Assembly (NCBI RefSeq): GCF_000499845.2
Contig: NC_023759.2
Location: forward strand, 24,329,500-24,393,499
Direction: 5' to 3'
Source of the DNA: Phaseolus vulgaris
Taxonomy: Eukaryota > Streptophyta > Magnoliopsida > Fabales > Fabaceae
DNA length: 64,000 nt
In this document: positions 55,012 through 64,000 of the stretch, piece by piece
Numbering within the stretch: position 1 is the first letter of the stretch
Layout: every line of letters starts with the position of its first letter
Position numbers and translations under genes: made by a program
The notes under the pieces: model-generated
Seen by the model: only the letters and a program-made list of their open reading frames with translations
The model's database searches: none
What the model was told of the DNA's origin: nothing

Positions 55012-55400
55012 GTAAAACCTGTTCCCATCCACAGCGTGAGTTCTTGGAGGTTTTCGCAGTTTTCTGTGTGGTTGTGTGCTGGTGCAACCATTGTTCGCTG
55101 TTCATCTAGGTTTTGTTCGGTGTTTTCGCGTTTTCCACCGTTCGTTTGGGGTTTTGTTCGGTGAGGTGAAGTTTTTTGTTGCTTCCGCGAGATTTGTTCG
55201 GTGAAGGTTTGAGTTTTTTGGCTTGTTTGGTTTTTCGAGGAAGAAGCGGTGGTTTCTGGTGGAGTCGCAGGTTTCTGTGGAGGTTCGCTGTGTTCTTGAG
55301 GTTTCTTGCACAGTTTCGCGAAGTTCTGACCGATTGATCGCTGAATCGATCGTCGCTGAAGGAAGTGTTGTTCATTGCACTCTGTGATTCGTCAAGTTTC
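55012..55400 (+). other. Untranslated leader of H
   Basis: GT-rich leader similar to that of B and G; TTTGTTCGGTG repeats three times. No coding sequence. Confidence 0.5.
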
Positions 55401-58400
55401 ATGAGAAAAATGAGAAGCAACCATTCAAGTCCAGTTGCGCCCGTTGCTGCTGAAGGCGCCGCCGCCATGACTATGGCGCAGATGGTGGAGATTATGCGTT
55501 CGTTGCAGGCGAATGTGGAAGCCTCGCGCATAGAACAGGCGAGAATGCATGAGGACCTGGTCGCCTCTCGGGCCAGGAATGATGAGCTTAGCAAAGTGAC
55601 TGAAGAGCTGCGTCAAGCTCTTCAGGAGCAGCGAGGGAGTCCTATTGCTGAAGAGGTCGCGCCGTCAACGCCGCCTCGTGTTTTTCCTATGCCTTGCGCT
55701 CAGGCGATTACTGACACGCCTATTCCTGCGAGTGTGGTTCCTGTTAAGGCTATTTTCACCGGCGTGGAGGATCCTGAAGCTCATCTCACCACGTTCCATA
55801 CGCAGATGATGCTGTCAGGAGGATCAGACGCCGTATACTGCAAGATGTTCGTGAGCACATTCCAGGGAACGGCGTTGGAATGGTTTGTGAGCCTGCCTAC
55901 CGGTCACATAACCAACTTCCAACAGTTTTCTAAGATTTTCGTCGAGCAGCACATCATGAATAAGGCACCGCCCAGGGTGTCTTATGATTTGTTTGATATA
56001 AGGCAGTATCAGGGAGAGTCCCTCAGGGATTACCTGAATCGCTTTGGGGCGCAGATGGTCAGGTCGCCGGCCAAAGATGAAGAAATGCTGGTCTACGCAT
56101 TTAAGAAGGGCGTGCTGCCGGGACCATTTTGCGAAGCATTGATCAGGGCTCACCCTGCCACGTTTGCTGAGGTTAGGCGACTTGCGGTGGCCCACATCGC
56201 CGATGAGAGCGAAGTCGCCGAGAAGAGAGGGAGCGTGGCTCCCGCTAGGCCACGCGCCCAGACCAGGATCCAGCCACAGAGGGTGCTGGAGACAGTGGCG
56301 GCCAGAAGGGATCAGAGGACTCGCCATCCTTATGATCCAAGGAAGAACAAGGGCAGGGGCCAAGGACGCCCGCAACCAGCACGCCGGGAATACAATCGCC
56401 CGCCTAAGCACAAGTTTGTCATGGGACTGGCGGACCTGATCGCCATTCCCAACATATCTGCTAGGCTGAAAGCGCCCGAGAAGGTGGGCGACAAGGTGCT
56501 GGGACCAAAGCCAGACGCCTGGTGTGAGTTTCACCAAGGTTTTGGCCACACCTTAGCCTCGTGCTTGGCTTTAGGATACCAGCTCGACGATTTGGTTAAG
56601 AGCGGGTTCCTAAACGACTATTTGCTGGATAGGAGGACGGGGGGCGCGTCGAGCTCCCAACCAGCAGGTGCTGAGGCTCAGCAGCACGAGATGCCTACAC
56701 ACGGGGAAATCCACACCATTGCAGGGGGTTTCTCGGGTGGTGGATGCACCGCATCACAGAGGAAGAGGTACGCGAGGTCTGTGATGACGGTGGATATGTT
56801 TGAAGATCACTCGCCGGAAGTGGACATTACATTCACCAAGCAAGATCTTCGGAACGTTGTGCCTCATGACAACGATCCCATAGTCATCTCGTTGATCACA
56901 GCAGGAAGAAAGGTCCACAGGGTTCTGGTGGACCAAGGAAGCTCGGCAGACGTGATGTTCTGGCCGACTTTCACGCAGTTGGATCTGCCCCTTGACCAGT
57001 TGAGGCCCTATGGAGGGTGTTTGTATGGTTTCGCTGGTGACCGGGTGGAGGTCAGGGGGTACATAGAATTGAGGACTACGTTTACAGATGAGGCAGGTTC
57101 GAGAACGAAATAAATCAAATACCTTGTTGTAAACGCTCCTTCAGCATACAACATCCTGTTGGGAAGACCCACGCTTAACAGGATAGGCGCTATACCGTCG
57201 ACCCGGCACATGAAGGTGAAGTTGTCGTCTATGGAGGGGGTGGTGATCACCATCAAATCCGATCAGAAAGAAGCGAAGAAGTGCTATGAGAATAGCCTGA
57301 AAAACAAGAGGTCGGTGAGTTACGTGACAACCACCCCGCCTCCTGGTGTGAAGCCCAGATCGATGGTAATGGAAGAGACCGCCGTAAGAGACGTGGTGAT
57401 GGTGGATGCTGAGCTGGGGGAGGGGAACGCTGGTCTGGAGGAAGAAGAGGCGAGGAATCGCCCTGAGGAAGCGAGAGAGCTGGGAATCGCCAGGGCGGTG
57501 ATCGCCAGAGAGACCAGGCCAAAACCCGTCGAGCAGTGGCTCGAGAGAGAGATCGGAGGAAAGATCTTCAAGCTGGGAAGATCCCTGGAGGTCGAGCTCC
57601 AGGACCAGATCGCCAAGGTGATAGAGCGGCATCTGGATGCGTTTGCATGGTCCGCTTCGGACATGCCCGGGATCGATCCCGATTTCTTGTGCCATCATTT
57701 GGCATGGACAACTTGGTGAGACCAGTGCGACAAAGGAGGAGAAAGTTCAACGAAGAGAGGAGGCAGGCGATCAGGGACGAAACCCAGAAACTCCTCGCTG
57801 CAGGCCACATCAGAGAAGTCCAGTACCCTGAATAGCTGGCAAATGTCGTGCTGGTGAAGAAGAGTAATGGGAAATGGCGCATGTGCGTCGATTTCACCGA
57901 TCTGAATAAGGCTTGCCCAAAGGATTCATATCCTTTACCAAGCATAGACGCCCTGGTGGATAGTGCTGCAGGGTGTAAGTTGTTGAGCTTCCTGGATGCC
58001 TTCTCGGGGTATAACCAGATCAAGATGCATCCCATGGATGAAGAGAAGACTGCATTCATGACCGAGAGATCGTGCTACTGCTACAAGGTGATGCCGTTTG
58101 GGCTGAAGAACGCGGGGGCCACGTACCAGAGGTTGATGGATCGAGTACTTGCACCGATGCTGGGAAGGAATGTGCAAGCGTACGTAGATGACATGGTCGT
58201 GACCTCGCCAGAGAAAAGCAAGCACGTTGCAGACTTAGAGGAATTGTTCACGACGATCGCCAAGTTCAGGTTGAAGCTGAATCCAGAGAAATGCATCTTT
58301 GGCGTGGAGGCTGGAAAGTTCCTGGGATTCCTCTTAATTGAGAGAGGAATAGAGGCCAACCCGGATAAGTGTGCCGCCATCTTGGCGATGAGAAGCCCGG

Positions 58401-60838
58401 CCACTGTGAAGGAAGTGCAACAGCTCACAGGTCGGATGGCCGCCCTATCTCGCTTCGTGTCAGCTAGCGGAGAGAAGGGCCATCCCTATTTCCAGTGTTT
58501 AAGGCGCAATAACAAGTTTGCCTGGACGAAGGAGTGTGAGGAAGCCTTCGTCAAGCTGAAGGAGTATCTGGCGAGCCCGTCGGTTTTGTGTAAACCGCTG
58601 GTGGGAACCCCTCTCAGGTTGTATTTTGCTGTAACTGAGAGGGCGGTGAGTGCGGTGCTCGCCCAGGACCAGGATCAGGCTCAGAAGCCTATTTATTTTG
58701 TTAGTAAAGTGCTGCAGGGTCCCGAAACGAGATATCAGGCCCTGGAGAAGGCTGCGCTGGCTGTGGTATTTTCGGCGAGGAGGTTGCGCCACTATTTCCA
58801 TAGCTTCACGATACTGGTGATGACTGACCTGCCCATCCAAAAGGTCTTGAAGAAGCCCGACGTTGCGGAAAGGATGGTGAAGTGGGCAGTAGAGCTGTCA
58901 GAGTTTGATATTAAGTATGAGCCCCGAGGCCCGATCAAGGGGCAAATCTTCGCAGATTTCGTGGTCGAGCTCTCGTTTGAGGCGATACGAGTTGAAGGGG
59001 ACGATTTTCGTTGGGTGCTCTCGGTAGATGGATCGTCAAACCAGCAGGGTAGCGGTGCTGGAGTCATCTTGGAGGGACCCAACGGCATGCTGATCGAACA
59101 ATCCTTGAGGTTTGCCTTCAAGGCCAGCAACAATCAAGCAGAGTATGAGGCGCTGATCGCCGGAATTTTGCTGGCCAAAGAGATGGGAGCTAGGGTGCTG
59201 ATGGCAAAGAGTGACTCGCTGCTAGTCACGGGGCAAGTAACAGGCGAGTTCCAAGCCAAAGATCCACAAATGGCGGCTTACCTGGAGTATGTGCAGGAAT
59301 TGAAGAGTTCCTTTGCCTCCTTTGAAGTGGTGCATGTGCCCAGAGAGCAGAATGCCCGAGCTGACTTGCTGGCTAAGCTCGCCAGTTCAGGCAAGGGGGG
59401 TAGGCAGAGGACGGTGATTCAAGAATCTCTGAAGACGCCGAGAGCATTTGTGGCAGATCACCTTGTTCTTCAGATAAGCAAGTCGACGGAGAAAGCGGCG
59501 AGAAGTCACAGATCCCTGACGCAAGAGACCTTGAGGTCGCCAAGAATAAGAGCATGTCGGGGGGAGAGGGTGAACATGACGCAGGTCTGCGCTACCCATG
59601 AGCCAGACACCTGGATAACACAGTACAAGCGGTGCCTGGCAGATGGCCTTCTCCCGCTGGATCCGACAGAGGCTAGGAAGGTAAAGAAGAATTCTAGCAA
59701 GTTCACAATGATTGATGGCGATCTGTACAGGTTTGGGTTCACTCACCCACTCCTGGAATGTGTGCATGGCGAGAAATGCACGAGAATTATGGCAGAGCTC
59801 CACGAAGGGATATGCGGAAGCCACGTCGGGGGTCGAGCTCTGGCCGCAAGGACTCTCTGTACAGGTTACTACTGGCCAACGATGAGAGAAGATTGCAAGA
59901 AGTATGCGCAGTGTTGCAAACAATGCCAACAGCACGCCGATTGGCACAAGGCGCCTCCCGAGGAGTTGAAGTCGATCTACAGCCCCTGGCCGTTTCATAC
60001 GTGGGGAATCGACATCCTGGGACCATTCCCGCTGGCGATCAGGCAGATGAAATACTTGGTGGTGGCGATTGAGTATTTCACCAAGTGGATCGAAGCGGAA
60101 CCAGTGGCCCAGATCACCGCACACAAGATCGAAGGTTTCGTGTGGAAGAACATTGTGTGCCGGTTTGGTGTGCCCAAGCGCCTGGTGTCGGACAATGGGA
60201 CTCAGTTTGCAAGTCACCTGTTGAAGAAGCTGTGCGAAGGGGTGGGAATTCAACAAGTGTTTGCATACGTCGAGCACCCTCAGACGAATGGCCAAGTAGA
60301 GTCAGCCAATCGGGTGTTGCTGAGAGGTTTGAAGAGAAGGCTAGAGAAAGCCAAAGGAAGCTGAGCTGAGGAGGTACCCCGCATAGTCTGGGCGTACCAC
60401 ACCACCGAGCAGTCAAGAACCCATGAGACCCCGTTCAGCTTGGTCTATGGGTGTGACGCAATGATTCCAGTGGAGATCCAGGAGAGCTCGTCGAGATTCC
60501 AAAACTTCGTGGAGGAAGACTCGAATGAGGAGAGAAGGTTGAACCTGGATCTACTGGATGAGGTTAGGGAAGAGGCGAGATTAAAAGCTGAGGCGGTGAA
60601 GAGAAGGATTGAACGAAGATATAACTCGAAGGTGATGCCGAGGCAGTTCAGAGAAGGCGACCTGGTGATGAGGAAAGCTCACCAGTACGAGATGGAGAAT
60701 AAGCTGTCGCCCAAGTGGACGGGGCCGTTCAGAATAACCGAGGCGCTCGGGAACGGCGCCTACCGCTTAGAGACATTAGAAGGAGGGGCGATTCCTCGCA
60801 CCTGGAACGCCACGCACCTCAAGTTATATTACAGTTGA
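55401..60838 (+). pseudogene. gag-pol: gag-pol of element H with three stops and one frameshift
   Basis: Start MRKMRSN at 55401; an upstream in-frame ATG at 55365 lies in the leader. Gag, knuckle (CEFHQGFGHTLASC) and protease (VDQGSS near 56930) are open to a TAA at 57111-57113 (AAA to TAA). The frame continues to about 57704, where one base is missing (GGCGATGG to GGCATGG). A TAG at 57833-57835 replaces TGG. Then 57848-60364 is open through RT (YVDDMVV near 58180), both RNase H-like domains, the integrase zinc region and the DDE core (GIDILGPF, VSDNGTQFAS, QVESANR). A TGA at 60362-60364 replaces TGG, and the rest is open to 60838 (ATHLKLYYS). RT, RNase H and the integrase core residues are all kept, making this the most complete enzyme set after B. 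Confidence 0.9.
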
Positions 60839-60895
60839 GAACTTTGTAAGTAAAGACAAACACGAAGTTATATTACGATGTCTCTGTTAAAACAC

Positions 60896-60953
60896 TTTGA
60901 AGGGGGCACTCTTTTTTCCCTAAGGAGGGTTTTTAATGAGGCCACCCAATAAA
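60896..60953 (+). terminator. Conserved post-pol block with AATAAA (H)
   Basis: Same motif order as B; AATAAA at 60948-60953. Confidence 0.5.
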
Positions 60954-61087
60954 GAAGAGTTTTCGAAGCTCAAAGTTCTTTTAGATTGCATGCTTGTTGT
61001 TTTCAGAAAGTTTTGAAGAAAGACCTGGTCACTTATATGTGATTTAAGGCAAGTAAAGATATATTGCATGCTTTCTAAAAAGTTTTT

Positions 61088-61680
61088 AAGTCCTCATCGT
61101 CTTTCGGCGATCGGAGGCATCAGTTAAAGTTAAAGTCCTCATCGTCTTTCGGCGATCGGAGGCATCAGTTAAAGTTAAAGTCCTCATCGTCTTTCGGCGA
61201 TCGGAGGTATCAGTTAAAGTTAAAGTCCTCATCGTCTTTCGGCGATCGCAGCCACGAGTTAAAAGACCTCAACGCCCTCGCGCGTCCTGATGCGAGATAA
61301 AAGACCTCCTCGCCGTCGAGCGAGTGCAGGCGAGGAAGAGTAAAAAGTCCTCAGTGTTTCTGGGGGCGAGAAGATGTAACCCCTGGGGCAATGTAGAGGC
61401 ACCAGTGAAAAGTCCTCAGTGTTTCTGGGGGCGAGAGGATGTAACCCCTGGGCAATGTAGAGGCACCAGTGAAAAGTCCTCAGTGTTTCTGGGGGCGAGG
61501 AGATGTAACCCCTGGGGCAATGTAGAGGAAAGTTAAAGACCTTCTCGCCTATGAGCGAGTTCAGGCGAGTTAAAGACCTTCTCGCCTATGAGCGAGTTTA
61601 GGCGAGTTAAAGACCTTCTCGCCGATGAGCGAGTTCAGGCAAGATAAAATCCTTCTCGTCTCGAACGAGTTCTGGTATGG
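61088..61680 (+). repeat. Stem-loop repeat array of H
   Basis: Four ~43-bp ATCG-loop-CGAT units (61088-61255), one CTCGC/GCGAG unit, three ~68-bp units with GGGGGC-loop-CCCC stems closed by CCTC/GAGG (about 61345-61530), three CTCGCC-TATGA-GCGAG units and a final CTCGT/ACGAG unit. Confidence 0.82.
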
Positions 61681-62246
61681 TGTAAAGGGTGGAAGAAGTT
61701 TGGAGGATGGCTAAGGTAGGTTCGAAGAGAACGCCTAGTCACCCGGTCTTTTGTTCTGAAGTTCAGGAAGGTAGAGAAGGATCCGAAAGGCGCCTCTACC
61801 CCCAGATGAAGGAACAATGGCCAAGTTGTGAAGGCAGGAAGAAGCTGATATCGCCAAGAGTCTTTGGCGACCAGGAAAAGTTCAAGCAATGGCGAGAAAG
61901 TTAAGACCCGTTTTGATAGGGCAGATCGGGTGAGCGATGTCTTAAGCCATTAGTTGAGTTGAAGTTTGTTATTTGAAGAGCGATTTTACGCTAAGGTTCA
62001 TTGCCTTGAGATTACAAGTTGTTAGAGTGATTGTTATTCGAAAGTCAGTGGTTCGAAATCGCTAAGTTAATTTCTTGAAGAAAATTGCGCATGGAAAGAT
62101 AAAGCAGCCAAAGAAGTTACAAAGAAGAATACAAAGACCTTGTCGTAAAGTGAATATCAGTTCAAGGCACATGTACAGGAAAATAGAAAGTTTATTACAA
62201 TCATATGTGAGGAGAAAGCACAAAGGTAGTGGATGGAGGGAATCAA
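61681..62246. other. Spacer between array and antisense gene of H
   Basis: Non-coding; a minus-strand AATAAA at 62196-62191 lies about 50 bases after the antisense stop. Confidence 0.6.
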
Positions 62247-64000
62247 TCAGTCTTCAGCGGGAACAACCTTCCCATCCACCACCTCGTTGTTGAGAGACAC
62301 CATGGTGAGATCTAGGTCGGGGTACAAGCAGGCGAACTGTTCCCGGGCGGCCTCGAATCCAGCAGCAAGAATCTGGGCAGAACTCAGATTAAGTTCTTCG
62401 ATCTGTTTCTTAAGTTCTTCAATCTGTTTCTTCAGCCCCTCGTTCTGCTGCTTCAGCTCTTCAGCTTGCTTCTTGAGTTCTTCGATGGTTTCCTGAGCTT
62501 GAAGAAGATCTTCAGCAACCTTCTTGGATTCTGCCTGCACCTGGCCCAGTTCAGCTGCGATCTTCCCTTTTTCTTCGTTGGCTTCGGCAAGCTTAGCCAT
62601 GGTGTCGTCCCTCTCCTTTTCCACCTTTCCCAGGAAGACCTCCCGATCGGCTGACCTTTGTTCGAGCTTCTTCACCTTGGCGGCGTCAGTTTTAATCAAG
62701 GCCTCCAGGTCAGCCACTTTGACGCGATAAGGTACTAGCTTGCTCTCCAGCTCAATTTTCTCTTGAGCCAAGAGCTGCACCTTATGGCGTAGATCGGTGG
62801 CCTCCTTGCACGCCACCCGGAGCTCGGTGCTCATGGCATCTTCTACTCGGGAGTGCTCGATCTCGGCGAGTGTCAGGTTGCAGGATAACCTCTCCGCCTC
62901 AATCCTTATGGAGTTATTCTCAGCTCGGAGTGTGAAGAGGTCATCCTGGAGCTTCCTGGTGGAGCTCTCCACAGCTTTAGATATAATGGCGGGGAAATCC
63001 TCCGCCATCATCTTTAGTTTTGCTGAGAAGGGCTCCCACATCCTCGTGACCTCAAGGGAGAGGTTTGCTTGTGGAGGCACCGGGTGGGTTTGTTGTTGAT
63101 TTTCGCCGCCACCTTCTTGAGTTGGTTGCTCAGCGGGTGCTTCTTGGCGTGGTGGCGACGTCGGGGATTCAGTAATCAGAATCGGAGAGTTGTGGGCACC
63201 CTCATCCCCGATTGGTGCAACGTTTGCGGTTGAGGCATTTGAAGGAGGACCCCCTCCAGCTGATACATAAGGCGTGGAGGCGCTCGGGGGGTCCTCCATG
63301 AAGTTAGGCTCGGCGGCCTCAACCACAGGAGGCGCAGATGCCAATGGAATCGCTTGGACTGGCGAGGCGGGAGCTGGTGGAGGAAGCAATGTTGGAGGCG
63401 GAGCAGGTGTTGATGTTGGAAGAGGAGGCGGAGCAGATGGTGAAGAGGGCGCCACCCTTTTCCTCTTGGTGACAAGGCCATCTTCCGTCGCCTCATCATC
63501 TTCTTCTTCTTCCTCATGGACTACTTGGGGGGCTTTCCTCTTTGGTTTCCTGAGGATAAGCATCTTGCGTTGGTTGGCAGGTTGGGCCTCGGGAGGAGTT
63601 GGGCCTTTAGGTGGCGATCTGCCCTGCGCAGCGGCGATCTCCACCAATGAGTTTGGCACGGTCTGGGAACCCGATGCCAACCCGTGGGTTCGGGCGAGCG
63701 CCCTCAGCTCAGCAAGTTTGCCTTGGCCCAACATACGATCTGCATAAAGCAAAGATGCATGGGTTAGCTCAGAGAGAAGAATAAATGCATAAGTCAGTAT
63801 GCAGCAGAAAGCAGATCAGTGGTGCAGAAAATAAGACCAAAGTCTTGTGCACAACGCGCAAGACGCCCAGAAACAGTTAACAGAGATAATGCCAAAGTAA
63901 AGACTTAAACGTTGAAGTGAGTTCTAACCTATGCGAACTTCGAGTTAATCTTCGAAGAACTCGTAGGAGATGAGTGTGGTAGTGAGGAAGGTAATGTTGG
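62247..64000 (-). pseudogene. Opposite-strand gene of element H, partial, one nonsense mutation seen
   Basis: Minus strand. The last exon 63739-62247 is fully open: KRKRVAPSS, proline-rich segment, coiled coil with ELKKQ repeats, end VVDGKVVPAED. A phase-1 intron (63928-63740, 189 bases) separates it from the end of the first coding exon (63929 to beyond 64000), which has a TAA at 63947-63945 in place of the CAG seen in B. The start lies outside the window. The last exon is as well preserved as that of B. Confidence 0.78.

Larger units (their letters stand above)
54155..64000 (+). mobile_element. Element H: Ty3/gypsy Tat-type retrotransposon, right end outside window
   Basis: 5' LTR, primer site, leader, gag-pol, post-pol block, stem-loop array and most of the minus-strand antisense gene. 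The window ends inside the first coding exon of the antisense gene. If it is a normal insertion, the bases after its 3' LTR should be AGAGT, the five bases before 54155. Confidence 0.9.

Noticed and set aside
59387..60295. 302-residue minus-strand frame in H
   Set aside because: Shadow of the open integrase frame on the plus strand; broken in other copies.

Overview
This window is plant nuclear repeat DNA, probably from a eudicot and perhaps a legume (an inference; nothing here fixes the species). About 97% of it is nested or abutting LTR retrotransposons. No ordinary host gene, tRNA, rRNA or CRISPR array was found. Apart from a Ty1/copia-like tail at the left edge, the elements are Ty3/gypsy of the Tat type. 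They carry a single-frame gag-pol with a CX2HX4HX4C knuckle, a DQGSS protease, a YVDD reverse transcriptase, RNase H and an HHCC/DDE integrase. A second gene runs on the opposite strand between pol and the 3' LTR.

Layout. 1-683: copia-like 3' remnant. 684-8240: element A (minus), 5'-truncated inside pol. 8245-19815: element B (plus), abutting A so that the two form a huge inverted arrangement; its 5' LTR is reduced to 47 bp. 19816-20867: element C (minus), a scrambled LTR plus pol scrap. About 20884-26930: element D (plus), a diverged subfamily 2 with pol, antisense gene and damaged LTR. About 27060-31410: element E (plus), subfamily 2, only antisense gene, PPT and LTR. 31419-35472 plus 47993-52424: element F (plus), split by element G. 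35473-47987: element G (plus), full length, flanked by the 5-bp target duplication CCTTA. 52425-54154: AT-rich non-element DNA. 54155-64000: element H (plus), running off the right edge.

Sense gene. Every gag-pol copy has at least one disabling lesion, and most of the single-base stops fit C-to-T decay of methylated DNA.

Antisense gene. Six copies (A, B, D, E, F, G) are present to their starts and H is cut by the window edge. The gene has its own promoter-like region (ACGTG boxes and, in A, B, F and G, the telo-box-like AAACCCTTAAACCC). A leader intron ends just before the ATG in A, B, E, F and G, and a phase-1 coding intron sits at the same place in all seven copies. An AATAAA lies after the stop in A, B and H. 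In B the gene is intact and predicts an 808-residue protein: a 'putative gypsy-type transposon' (Transposase_28-like) domain, then a proline-rich, basic and coiled-coil half ending in VVDGKVVPAED. In D the same intron leads to a very short last exon.

Between the convergent gag-pol and antisense genes of subfamily 1 lies an array of short modules, each an imperfect stem-loop (CCT-stem-loop-stem-AGG). Stems are kept by paired changes (CTCGC/GCGAG, CTCGT/ACGAG, CTCAC/GTGAG). This array, with the spliced antisense gene beside it, is the least explained structure in the window.
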